From NCBI GenBank assembly GCA_016794625.1, contig JAEUGY010000037.1:186001-250000 (forward strand): DNA of 64,000 nucleotides, in the 5' to 3' direction. The notes below the pieces were generated by a model. It was not told the DNA's origin. It was given only the letters and a program-made list of their open reading frames with translations, and did no database searches. The DNA comes from Opitutaceae bacterium. Lineage in GTDB: Bacteria; Verrucomicrobiota; Verrucomicrobiia; Opitutales; Opitutaceae. How positions within the stretch are numbered: the stretch's first letter is position 1; the number at the start of each line of letters is the position of its first letter. Below are positions 16,377 to 24,216 of this stretch, piece by piece. The translations under genes were made by a program, and so were the position numbers.

Positions 16377-17480
16377 ATGAGCTATCCTTCTTCACGACGT
16401 TCGTTTTTGCGCTCGGTGGTATCCGGTCTGCCGCTGGCCCTGGCCGCTTCCCACCTCCGAGGCGTGGAGTCGCGCCCCGCCGCAGGCCGGCGCGGGATCG
16501 CTCTGGGTTTGGACAACTATGCGGTCCGGGCGATGGGGTGGAAGGCCCCGGCGCTGGTGGACTACGCCGCGTCCCTCAACCTGGACGTGCTCCTGATTTC
16601 GGACCTCGACGCCTACGAAAGCCTGGCCGAGCCCGCCTTGCGTGAGGTGCGACGACGGGCGGATGACCGCGGGGTGCAACTCTATGCCGGAAGCTGGAGC
16701 ATCTGCCCGACCTCCCCCGCCTTCAAACCCACCTGGGGCACCGCGGAGGAGCACCTCCGCCTGGGCTTGCGGGTGGCTGCGGCGCTGGGGTCACCGGTCT
16801 TTCGCGTGGTCCTCGGGACCCGGGACGATCGCAAGACCCCGGGGGGCATTGCGGCCCGCATGGCAGATACCCTGGCGGTGCTGCGTGCCTGCCGCAGCCA
16901 GGCGCTCGACTCCGGGGTGAAGATCGCCCTCGAGAATCACGCGGGCGATCTGCACTCGTGGGAGTTGCGAGACCTGATCGAACAAGCCGGTGTCGATCTG
17001 GTCGGGGCCAATTTTGACAGTGGCAACGCGGCCTGGACGCTCGAGGATCCGCTCGATGCCTTCGAGCGACTTGGACCGGTGACGATCTGCTCCAGCCTGC
17101 GTGATGTCATGGCCTGGTCCGTCCCCGAGGGTGCCGCCATCCAATGGACTGCCGCCGGTGAGGGATTGATCGACTGGCCAGCGCTCGCCACCCGCTGGAC
17201 CCAGCTGTGTCCCCGGGCGCCGGTCATCATCGAGACCATCTCCGGATTCGCGCGGACCTTTGCCCACCGGACCGACGCGTTCTGGACCCACTACGACCGC
17301 CGCCCGGATGCGCTGGCCCGATTTGAAGCTCTGGTCGCGCGTGGTCGCCCCTTGGAGGCGTTCAAGGCGCCCCCCGGCAACGAGGGACGCCCTATCGTCC
17401 AGGCTTACCAGAAGGCGGAACTCGAGCGTTCTCTCGCTTATCTCCGGCAGACCGTCGGGCTCGGGCTTAAAGGGGCCTAG
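16377..17480 (+). CDS. Tat-exported sugar phosphate isomerase/epimerase-like TIM barrel
   Basis: A 367-residue protein with a twin-arginine signal (SSRRSFLRSVVSGLPLALAA) and an AP-endonuclease-2/xylose-isomerase-like TIM barrel. Barrel and metal-site segments include GIALGLDNYAVRAMGW, LDVLLISDLDAYESL, VKIALENHAGDLHS (Glu and His ligand candidates), LVGANFDSGNAAW and PVIIETISGFART. Family members isomerise or epimerise sugars or inositols. It is the first gene of a plus-strand trio with a Tat-exported oxidoreductase and a second secreted TIM barrel, so a periplasmic sugar-modification pathway is likely. ATG at 16377 directly begins the Tat signal. Confidence 0.86.
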   Translation: MSYPSSRRSFLRSVVSGLPLALAASHLRGVESRPAAGRRGIALGLDNYAVRAMGWKAPALVDYAASLNLDVLLISDLDAYESLAEPALREVRRRADDRGVQLYAGSWSICPTSPAFKPTWGTAEEHLRLGLRVAAALGSPVFRVVLGTRDDRKTPGGIAARMADTLAVLRACRSQALDSGVKIALENHAGDLHSWELRDLIEQAGVDLVGANFDSGNAAWTLEDPLDAFERLGPVTICSSLRDVMAWSVPEGAAIQWTAAGEGLIDWPALATRWTQLCPRAPVIIETISGFARTFAHRTDAFWTHYDRRPDALARFEALVARGRPLEAFKAPPGNEGRPIVQAYQKAELERSLAYLRQTVGLGLKGA

Positions 17481-17592
17481 CCCTCCCGCGCCGGGACCAC
17501 GCAGGGGCGGAGCAATTTTAGCCGGCGCCGCGTTTAGGACTGGCTCCCGGACTTGGGAGCGGCAGCGTGGGGGCCAACCCCCTTGCTCTGGC

Positions 17593-18951
17593 ATGAAACG
17601 ACGTGACTTCCTTCGTGGCTCCCTGGCGGCTGGTTCGCTGGCGGCGGTTTCTCCTTCCTTGCGGGCGGCCGATCTCTCCGGCCGCCGCTTTCGCACCGCC
17701 CTCATCGGGTGCGGCTGGTGGGGGAACAACATCCTGCGCGAGGCGATGGCCAGCCGGTCCTGCGAGGTGGTGGCCCTATGCGATGTCGACGAACGCCAGC
17801 TCGATGCCACCGCAACGGCGGTCCGGGAAGGCACGGGCGACACGCCCCGCCGCTTCAAGGATTATCGCGAACTGCTCGATCAGACGAAGCCGGACATCGC
17901 CATCATTGGCACGCCCGATCACTGGCATGCGCTGCCGATGATCGCAGCGGTGCGCGCCGGGGCGCATGTGTATGTCGAAAAACCGATCGGGCACACCGTC
18001 AACGAAGGACGCGCCATGGTCAGCGCGGCCCGCGCCACCGGGCGCGTCGTGCAGGTGGGCACGCACCGGCGCATCTCGCCCCACAACCTGAGCGCGCGCG
18101 AGTTCATCCGCTCCGGCAAAGTCGGCGAGATCGGCATGATCCGATGCTTCGTCAATTCCGGCGGGGGGCGCGACCGACTCCTTCCCACGCAACCCGTGCC
18201 GAAGGAGCTCGACTGGGACCTCTGGTGCGGGCCCGCTCCGGTCCGGCCCTACAACGGTGGCGATCCCCGCGACCGCAAGACCGCGTGGAACGGAGCCATC
18301 CATCCGCGCGGGTTCCGCAACTACCTCGACTATGCCAATGGCACCCTGGGCGACTGGGGTATCCACTGGCTCGATCAGGTGCTGTGGATCATGGAGGAAC
18401 GGTCCGCCCACCGCATCTATTCGACCGCGGGCCGGCCCATCGCCGGACCGGCGGTCCTCACTGCCACCGAGCAGACTCCGGATGCCCCGGATCACCAGCT
18501 CGCGACGTACAGCTTCAATCGCTTCACCGTGCAATGGGAGCACCGGCGGTTTGGCGGCAATGCGGCGGAGAAAGGGGAGAGCGTCGGCTGCTACTTCTAC
18601 GGCACCCAGGGTATTTTCCATCTCGGCTGGAGGGACGGCTGGACGTTCTATCCGAGTGACGCCAAGGCCCCGCCCGTGAAGCAGGCCGCCCAGCTGGGCG
18701 AGCCCGATGCGCAGAACATCAAGGAACTCTGGGCGGATTTTCTCCAGGCCATCCGCACTGGCACCAAACCGGCGTGCGATATCGCCGACATCCACCTGGC
18801 GACCAATCTCGCATTGCTGGGCATGGTCTCGTGGCGCCGCGGCCGCAGCCTCGACTGGGATGGTGAGAAAGAGCGAGTGATCGGCGATGAGGCGGCGAAT
18901 GCCCTGTTGAGTCGTCCCTACCGCAAAGGCTGGGACTATCCCAAAGTATAG
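17593..18951 (+). CDS. Tat-exported Gfo/Idh/MocA family oxidoreductase
   Basis: A 452-residue NAD(P)-dependent dehydrogenase with a twin-arginine signal (MKRRDFLRGSLAAGSLAA). The N-terminal Rossmann fold is ALIGCGWWGNNILREA. The family motif VEKPIGHTVNEGRAMV carries the conserved EKP, and a DYANGTLGDWGIHWLDQVLW segment contains the catalytic-region His. The C-terminus resembles GFO_IDH_MocA_C proteins of Verrucomicrobia and Planctomycetes. It lies 112 bases after the Tat-exported TIM barrel and upstream of the second secreted TIM barrel. Exported members presumably keep a tightly bound cofactor, and act on glycosides or sugar acids outside the cytoplasm. The actual substrate is unknown. Confidence 0.9.
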   Translation: MKRRDFLRGSLAAGSLAAVSPSLRAADLSGRRFRTALIGCGWWGNNILREAMASRSCEVVALCDVDERQLDATATAVREGTGDTPRRFKDYRELLDQTKPDIAIIGTPDHWHALPMIAAVRAGAHVYVEKPIGHTVNEGRAMVSAARATGRVVQVGTHRRISPHNLSAREFIRSGKVGEIGMIRCFVNSGGGRDRLLPTQPVPKELDWDLWCGPAPVRPYNGGDPRDRKTAWNGAIHPRGFRNYLDYANGTLGDWGIHWLDQVLWIMEERSAHRIYSTAGRPIAGPAVLTATEQTPDAPDHQLATYSFNRFTVQWEHRRFGGNAAEKGESVGCYFYGTQGIFHLGWRDGWTFYPSDAKAPPVKQAAQLGEPDAQNIKELWADFLQAIRTGTKPACDIADIHLATNLALLGMVSWRRGRSLDWDGEKERVIGDEAANALLSRPYRKGWDYPKV

Positions 18952-18957
18952 CGGGGA

Positions 18958-18979
18958 CCGGCGTCCGCTGGGACGCCGG
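18958..18979 (+). terminator. Terminator-like hairpin after the oxidoreductase gene
   Basis: Perfect 9-bp stem CCGGCGTCC/GGACGCCGG closing a GCTG tetraloop, beginning seven bases after the stop codon at 18951. There is no T-tract, so it may pause or stabilise rather than terminate. Confidence 0.4.
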
Positions 18980-19051
18980 GCGCGGGAAAACGGGTCGACA
19001 GCCGCGCTTCCGGGCGCGAGACTGTGACGCTCCTGGTTTCAGGAATTACCC

Positions 19052-19870
19052 ATGAAGATCACCCGCCTCTGTTTTCTCCTCAGCGTTATCTTGCTCCTGC
19101 CGGCGTTGCGTTTGGCCGCGGCCGAAAAGGGCCCGCAGCTGGGCCTGCAATCCTGGACGTGCCGCAACATGAATTTCGACGAGGTCGTGGCCTTTGCGAC
19201 CAAGCACGGTATCAAGTACCTCCAGCTCATCTCCTCGCACATCGACCCCAACGGCACCAAGGAGGAGACGCTGCGCAAGAAGGCCATCCTCGATCAGAAA
19301 GGACTGGTGGTTTATACCTTTGGCGTGGCGAAGACGACCCTCGACAAGGGGGAGAACCGCAAACTCTTCGAGTTCGCCCGTCTGATGGGAATCAAGATGA
19401 TCGTCGTCGAGCCCCGCGACATGAAGGAGTGGGACAACCTCGAAGCACTGGTCAAGGAGTACGACATCAAGCTCGCCATCCATAATCACAACCTGAACAC
19501 CGTGTACGGCGATCCCGCGACGGTGAAGAAGGTGCTGGCGGCGCGTGATGCGCGCATCGGCGTCTGCCTCGATGTCGGCTGGATCACCGCTGCGGGATTT
19601 GATGCGGCCGAAGTGCTGCGCGGCTACAACGGCCGGGTCTTCGACATGCATTTCAAGGATAAGACCACCGAGGTGGTGGATGGCAAAGTCGTGCCCGTCG
19701 ACACCGAGATTGGCAAAGGCAAGGCGAACTACGTCGGCCTCTTCGCCGAGATCAAGAAGTCGAAGTGGAGCGGCGTGCTCGCCATCGAAACCGACAGCAA
19801 AGCCTTCGCCTCCGACCCCAACCGCCTGGTGGCGGAAGCCAAAGCCTATTTCGCGCAGATGACGAAGTGA
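19052..19870 (+). CDS. Secreted sugar phosphate isomerase/epimerase-like TIM barrel
   Basis: A 272-residue protein with a Sec-type signal peptide (KITRLCFLLSVILLLPALRL then AAAEKG) and a compact xylose-isomerase-like TIM barrel. Visible segments are LGLQSWTCRNMNFDEVVAFA, IKYLQLISSHIDPNG, KMIVVEPRDMKEW, IKLAIHNHNLNTVYG, IGVCLDVGWITAAGFD, DMHFKDKTTEV and SGVLAIETDSKAFA. The Glu, Asp, His and terminal Glu positions match a divalent-metal isomerase site. Together with the two preceding exported enzymes it forms a putative periplasmic sugar-processing group. The start is preceded by AGGAAT, the nearest thing to a ribosome-binding site seen in the window. Confidence 0.88.
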   Translation: MKITRLCFLLSVILLLPALRLAAAEKGPQLGLQSWTCRNMNFDEVVAFATKHGIKYLQLISSHIDPNGTKEETLRKKAILDQKGLVVYTFGVAKTTLDKGENRKLFEFARLMGIKMIVVEPRDMKEWDNLEALVKEYDIKLAIHNHNLNTVYGDPATVKKVLAARDARIGVCLDVGWITAAGFDAAEVLRGYNGRVFDMHFKDKTTEVVDGKVVPVDTEIGKGKANYVGLFAEIKKSKWSGVLAIETDSKAFASDPNRLVAEAKAYFAQMTK

Positions 19871-20234
19871 CCGCCCCGCGTGGGGGCTGGCCCTCGCCGT
19901 CGTGCGTGGGCGCCAGCGTAGGGCGAGGGCCCAAGGTCGGCTTCTGTTGGAGGTGGGGTCGCCGACCCCGCGGGAATGGGCGGCGCAAACCCTACGGCGG
20001 ACGGAAATGGCGGGACCGGGGGTCCCGTCGCGGCCTCACCGAGGCCACCTCCAACTTAGGGTGCAGGAGATTCCCACGCGCTCCTTTAGACGGACGCGCA
20101 CGGCCCGTCCGCCGGACGTCGACGCCTCGCTTCGCACCTGCGAAGCCGGTGGAGCCCTCTTGCCGAGACGCCGAAGAAAGGCACAAAAAATCAAGCGCCA
20201 GCCAGACAAGGTTTGATAGGGTCGAGTCCGTCGC
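19871..20234. other. Repeat-filled spacer
   Basis: These 364 bases hold no supported gene. They contain a degenerate GGGCTGGCCCTCG element near 19885 and two members of the covarying hairpin family (19946-19979 and 20010-20055). Confidence 0.6.
19946..20055. repeat. Two copies of the covarying hairpin repeat (inverted to each other)
   Basis: Copy a (19946-19979) reads GTTGGAGGT followed by stem GGGGTC-GCC-GACCCC. Copy b (20010-20055), read on the minus strand, is GTTGGAGGT followed by stem GGCCTC-GGT-GAGGCC and then a second hairpin CGGGACC/GGTCCCG. Other members lie at 23761-23804, 29173-29218 and 31559-31585. Stem bases change in compensating pairs between copies. Confidence 0.75.
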
Positions 20235-21152
20235 ATGCATCAACTTGCCGCCATCCAGAAGTCCCTTCGTCTGATCGAGGAACACCTCGATCAACCCTTG
20301 CGGATGGAGGACCTGGCGCGCCGGGTTGGCCTCTCGTTCTGGCATTTCCAACGCATGTTCACTGCGATGGTCGGCGAATCGGCGGGCAGCTACCTGCGGC
20401 GCCGGCGCCTCGCGACGGCCGCCGAACAACTCCGGACCACGCAGCGCCCGATGCTCGACCTAGCGCTCGACTGCCAGTTCGAGTCGCACGAGGCGTTTAC
20501 CCGCGCGTTCAAGGCGGAGTTCGGGCTGACGCCCAGCCTCTATCGCGCCGGCCGGGACCATGGGGTCGGCTCGCTGCAGCCCGCCGTCCTGACGGCATCC
20601 TCGCTTCGTCTGCGCTATCAACACATGAAACTCACCCCTGAAATCGTCACCCTCCCGTCCCGCACCTTCGTCGGGCTTCAGTCCCTGTTCATCGTCCCGA
20701 GTTCGCCGGAGACCAACAACCTGAAGGTCATTCCGAAGCTCTGGGATGACTTCTTTGACCGGATCCGCGAACTGGAGCCCCTTGAACTCGGCGTGGGGTA
20801 CGGATTGAGCGACTGTCCCGAATCCCTTGGCCTCGTTGCGAGTCAGCCGGATGAAGCGGTCTATCTCGCCGGCACCGCCGTGGCCGACGGGACCCAACCA
20901 CCCAAGGGCATGGTGACCTGGGTCTCCTCCGGCGGCCTCTACGCCAAGTTCACCCACGTCGGGCGGATCGAGAAAATCGGGGAGACCATGGGTTTCATTT
21001 ACGGACGCTGGCTCGCCACCGGCGACTACCAGCGCGCCTCGGGCCCCGATATCGAACGATACGATCACCGTTTCAACCCGACCAGCGACGAAAGCCTGCT
21101 TGAGATCTACCTGCCCGTTGTCCGCGCACGTCAGGAGACCGGCCCACGATGA
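20235..21152 (+). CDS. AraC-family transcriptional regulator with GyrI-like effector domain
   Basis: A 305-residue regulator. The N-terminal pair of helix-turn-helices spans about residues 1-105 (MEDLARRVGLSFWHFQRMF; LDLALDCQFESHEAFTRAFK; EFGLTPSLYR). It is followed by a GyrI-like/BacT effector-binding domain (about 135-300; LTPEIVTLPSRTFVGLQSLF, LGVGYGLSDCPE, YAKFTHVGRIEKIGETMGFI). This layout matches Rob/SoxS-related regulators that sense small molecules. It precedes the heme-c protein gene by 82 bases on the same strand; whether it controls that gene is unknown. Confidence 0.93.
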   Translation: MHQLAAIQKSLRLIEEHLDQPLRMEDLARRVGLSFWHFQRMFTAMVGESAGSYLRRRRLATAAEQLRTTQRPMLDLALDCQFESHEAFTRAFKAEFGLTPSLYRAGRDHGVGSLQPAVLTASSLRLRYQHMKLTPEIVTLPSRTFVGLQSLFIVPSSPETNNLKVIPKLWDDFFDRIRELEPLELGVGYGLSDCPESLGLVASQPDEAVYLAGTAVADGTQPPKGMVTWVSSGGLYAKFTHVGRIEKIGETMGFIYGRWLATGDYQRASGPDIERYDHRFNPTSDESLLEIYLPVVRARQETGPR

Positions 21153-21234
21153 ACGCCCGGTGGTGCGCCCGGTTCGGCGGGCCGGGGATCAGGCTTGTCA
21201 GACCGGACGGGACGTGACCACATGGGGTCGTTTG

Positions 21235-22575
21235 ATGAAATTCGCTCATGCCTTGTCCCTCGGGCTGCTGATCGGTGGAAGCCCGATTGCGAGTCTGCGT
21301 GCGCAGAGTCAGCCGGACTACGAGCTGCCGCCGATTGAATATTCAACGCGGACCCCCCGCGATGCCTTTGCCTCCCTGCGGAGCGAGCTTGAGTCGGGGG
21401 CGTGGACGCTACCGGGTGACGAACGCCAGATGCTGCAGGCGCTGCTCGACCGGCTCGCGGTGCCGACGTCCAGCCAGGTGCTGGTGTTTTCCCGCACCAG
21501 CCTCCAGCGCGGCCGTATCCGACCGGAGCGCCCCCGGGCCCTTTATTTCTCCGACTCCGTCTACGTCGGCTGGGTGCCGGGCGGGTTGTTCGAGGTGGCG
21601 GCGATCGATCCAGTGCTGGGTCCCGTCTTCTATTCGATCGACGCCCGGCCCCCCGGCGGAGGACGACCGCGCGTCGACCGGGATCCCGACTGCCTGCGCT
21701 GTCACGGTGGCACATTTGTGCGCGACATTCCCGGGGTGTTCGCGCGTTCCGTGTTCCCGGATGCCACCGGTGAACCCCTGCTGCGCCATGGCACGCAGCT
21801 GGTCGATGACGCCACGCCCTTCTCCGAACGCTGGGGCGGGTGGTATGTGACCGGATACAAGGGACGGGAGCCGCACCGGGGCAATGTGCTCGCTTCGGAG
21901 GCTGAGGGGCGGTTGACGTTCGCACCCGACCCGACCCGGCCGGATCAACTCTCCGGTTACTTTTCGACCACCCCCTACCTTCGGCCGACCAGCGACATTG
22001 TCGCGTTGCTGGTGCTGGAGCACCAGATGACCGTGCAGAACTGCCTGACCCGCGCCGGACTGACCACCCGGCGCATGATCGCCTACCAGCATGGACTGCA
22101 GAAAGCCTTCAAGGAGGCCGTCACGGATGAGCCCGCGTACGAGAGCGTGAAGAGCGTGATGACGAACACGGTGCAGGACGTCGTCGATCACCTTCTTTTC
22201 CGCGGGGCCGCCCCGCTCCCGGACGGGGTGGTCGGGCACGAGGAGTTCCGTCGCGCCCTGGCCGCGGATGCCCCGCGGAGCGCGGAGGGCCATGCCCTGA
22301 AGGACCTGCACCTCGAGGGCCGACTCTTCCGCTTCCGCTGCAGCTACCTCATTTACAGCGCAGCGTTCCGGGGGCTACCCGACACGCTCAAGGTGCGGGT
22401 GCTTGACCGCCTCCGGACCGAGCTGCAGTCGAAGGATCCAAACGGCCGATACGCCTATATCCCGGAGGAGGAGCGACAGCAGATCTTCTCCCTCCTTCGG
22501 CAAACCCATGCCGACGCCCGCGAGTGCTGGAAAGAACCCGCTTCGATCGCCGGCCAGACCGTGGCCCGACGCTAG
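21235..22575 (+). CDS. Exported protein with a single c-type heme motif
   Basis: About 446 residues with a signal peptide (MKFAHALSLGLLIGG... ending ASLRAQ). A single CXXCH motif in PDCLRCHGGTFVRD lies roughly one third into the protein, so covalent attachment of one heme in the periplasm is predicted. Other notable stretches are VLVFSRTSLQRGRIRPERP, ALYFSDSVYVGWVPGG and ERWGGWYVTGYKG; these resemble uncharacterised heme-c proteins of Planctomycetes and Verrucomicrobia, from memory only. No function is assigned. ATG at 21235 was selected because it starts the signal peptide. It follows the AraC-type regulator. Confidence 0.78.
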   Translation: MKFAHALSLGLLIGGSPIASLRAQSQPDYELPPIEYSTRTPRDAFASLRSELESGAWTLPGDERQMLQALLDRLAVPTSSQVLVFSRTSLQRGRIRPERPRALYFSDSVYVGWVPGGLFEVAAIDPVLGPVFYSIDARPPGGGRPRVDRDPDCLRCHGGTFVRDIPGVFARSVFPDATGEPLLRHGTQLVDDATPFSERWGGWYVTGYKGREPHRGNVLASEAEGRLTFAPDPTRPDQLSGYFSTTPYLRPTSDIVALLVLEHQMTVQNCLTRAGLTTRRMIAYQHGLQKAFKEAVTDEPAYESVKSVMTNTVQDVVDHLLFRGAAPLPDGVVGHEEFRRALAADAPRSAEGHALKDLHLEGRLFRFRCSYLIYSAAFRGLPDTLKVRVLDRLRTELQSKDPNGRYAYIPEEERQQIFSLLRQTHADARECWKEPASIAGQTVARR

Positions 22576-22731
22576 ACCCCGGCTCGCGACGGGCGCGCCG
22601 ACGAAAGCTCGCTATTTGCAGGTTTTGGCGCCTGCATGATCAGCGCTTCCGGGGGGGCGGTCTTCCCGGCGGCAAAAACCTCCAACGGAGAGACCTTGTT
22701 CCCGCGTGGGAAGAGGCTCCCAGCAAACACC

Positions 22732-22830
22732 ATGGCCAAGACACAAAACTCACAGAAGCAGACCAAGAAAAAGCCCTTGAAGACACCGGCGGAAAAGAAG
22801 GCGGCCAAGCGCGAGAAGAAGGGCAAGTAA
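22732..22830 (+). CDS. Very small lysine-rich protein
   Basis: A 32-residue highly basic peptide, about 13 Lys of 32 residues (start MAKTQNSQKQTKKKPLKTPA, ending AKREKKGK). The composition suggests a nucleic-acid- or ribosome-associated role, but no family is recognised. The ATG at 22732 is preferred; the frame is open 32 codons further upstream. A second unrelated lysine-rich mini-gene follows at 23010-23135, and the two may be functionally linked. Confidence 0.5.
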   Translation: MAKTQNSQKQTKKKPLKTPAEKKAAKREKKGK

Positions 22831-23009
22831 GGAAGCGGGCCGGCGCCCACGGGGGCGTGGCCACCGAGAGCGACAACCGCCGCGTTCCCAAAGTCGGGTT
22901 CGCCGCGCGTCGCCGGCCGTCGGATGCGGGGTCGCATCCGGCGGCACTCTTTGCCTCCCCGGGGCGAATGTGATTGCCCGCCGGTCACATCCTTGCCGCC
23001 TTAGGTGTC

Positions 23010-23135
23010 ATGGGAGCCAAATACCTACCGACGAAACGCGATTTGAAAGCGAATCAGCGCTTCCATCAGAAAAAGAACCCCCTGCCGCAGACCAAGGTCG
23101 CGGGCGGCGGCAAGGCGTCCAAGAAGCGCAAGTAA
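23010..23135 (+). CDS. Second very small lysine-rich protein
   Basis: A 41-residue basic peptide (MGAKYLPTKRDLKANQRFHQ, then KKNPLPQTK and ending KASKKRK). It begins at ATG 23010 and ends with TAA at 23133-23135. It is rich in Lys and Arg and has no signal peptide or membrane segment. The adjacent 32-residue Lys-rich gene upstream and the similar tails (KKGK, KKRK) make a real pair plausible. Function is unknown. The codon pattern is coherent, but the short length keeps confidence moderate. Confidence 0.45.
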   Translation: MGAKYLPTKRDLKANQRFHQKKNPLPQTKVAGGGKASKKRK

Positions 23136-23156
23136 ACGCGGACGGGCGACGCCGGT

Positions 23157-23681
23157 TTACGGCGAGGTCAGTATCGTTCGTTCCGGAGTGCCGAAGAAGC
23201 GCACCTGCTGCACCCGCCAACCCTCGGCCGTGTGCACCCAACGGTGGCGTTCCTGGTAGCGCAGCCGCAGCCGGACCGCCGGTGCGGAGGTCGCGGCCTG
23301 CTCTACGCGCACCATGGTCTGGGTCAGCTCGACGTCGGCTGTCGACGGGTCGGTCCACGTGATACGATCCACCCGGGTCTCGAGTGACTCGATTGCTTGC
23401 ACGCGGGCGAACAATGCTTCGGTCCGCGTGATGAAGCCGGCTCGGTCAAACGTCACACCATCCGCTCCGGTGAACGACCAGTCCGGCGTGGCGGAGGCCA
23501 CGATTCCCGCGGCTGAACGGGCGAGGATGGCTTCCCGGATCAGGGCGATGCGAGCGCGGATCTCCTGACCAGCCTGCTCCTCCACCTCCGCCCGCGAGGG
23601 GCGTCCGCATCCGGTCAGGCACATCAGCCCGGTCAGGATGACCAGCGGGAGAACGAGGAACGAAGGTAAGCCAGGAGCCAT
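23157..23681 (-). CDS. Lipoprotein with NTF2/SnoaL-like (DUF4440-type) domain
   Basis: About 174 residues. The N-terminus is a lipoprotein signal with lipobox LTGC at about residues 22-25 (LPLVILTGLMCLTGCGRPS). The mature part has the alpha-plus-beta cone of SnoaL/DUF4440 proteins: IREAILARSAAGIVASATPD, FTGADGVTFDRAGFI, TADVELTQTMVRVEQ, RLRYQERHRWVHTAEGW. Such proteins often bind small ligands, and no catalytic role can be claimed. The ATG at 23681 gives the lipoprotein signal. The gene is a lone minus-strand unit converging on the lysine-rich mini-genes. Confidence 0.72.
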   Translation of the reverse strand: MAPGLPSFLVLPLVILTGLMCLTGCGRPSRAEVEEQAGQEIRARIALIREAILARSAAGIVASATPDWSFTGADGVTFDRAGFITRTEALFARVQAIESLETRVDRITWTDPSTADVELTQTMVRVEQAATSAPAVRLRLRYQERHRWVHTAEGWRVQQVRFFGTPERTILTSP

Positions 23682-24216
23682 GACGCGAACGTCGCCCACC
23701 GTACCGCCCCACCTCCCCAGGAACAAGGCCCGACCTTGAGTGCGTTCCCTGCGCCGCCGTTGCAGGCGGGCTCGTCGAGCCCGCGACGGGACCCCGGGTC
23801 CCGCTTTCCCGTCTCCACGCCTGAGCTCGTGTCGGCCCACCGCAGCAGCTCCAACGCCTCGCGCACTCAGTCTTTTCCTTAGAGCCAACTTTCTTAGATC
23901 GCCCCTGAAAACGGTGCCGAACCGCCGCGGTTTGAGCGTCTTTTGGTTGCGTTAGTGTTTATGATAAAGCTAGTTAGGGTTTAGGTGGTTTAATGCTCGA
24001 AGCGAAGGGCGGGATTTTTCCCCCGGTTCAAGCGTGGGAGGATTGGGTCGAACTAGGTTTTCGGGTCCACGCTATCAACGACATGAAACAACGCCTCGTT
24101 CTCCCTCGCGGAGGATTCCGCGCGGTGTGTCTCGGTCGGGGAGGGTCGTGCCCGCCTGTTTCCCGCCGGCCTCCCGCCGGCCGATCTCAAGCCTGTTGTT
24201 TCCGACTGAAGTCACC
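23682..24216. other. Long divergent spacer upstream of the chemotaxis receptor
   Basis: This 535-base spacer holds a member of the covarying hairpin family at 23761-23804. It also has an AT-rich stretch around 23945-23995 (GTTTATGATAAAGC) that is conspicuous in this GC-rich window and probably contains the promoter of the chemotaxis receptor. A TATGAT -10-like hexamer is visible there, but no convincing -35 partner. No riboswitch consensus was recognised in the long leader. Confidence 0.45.
23761..23804. repeat. Covarying hairpin repeat, copy c
   Basis: GCAGGC, then stem GGGCTC-GTC-GAGCCC, then GCGACGGGACC and a second hairpin ending GGTCCCGC. Its first stem differs from the GGCCTC/GAGGCC and GGGGTC/GACCCC copies by paired changes. 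Confidence 0.7.
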
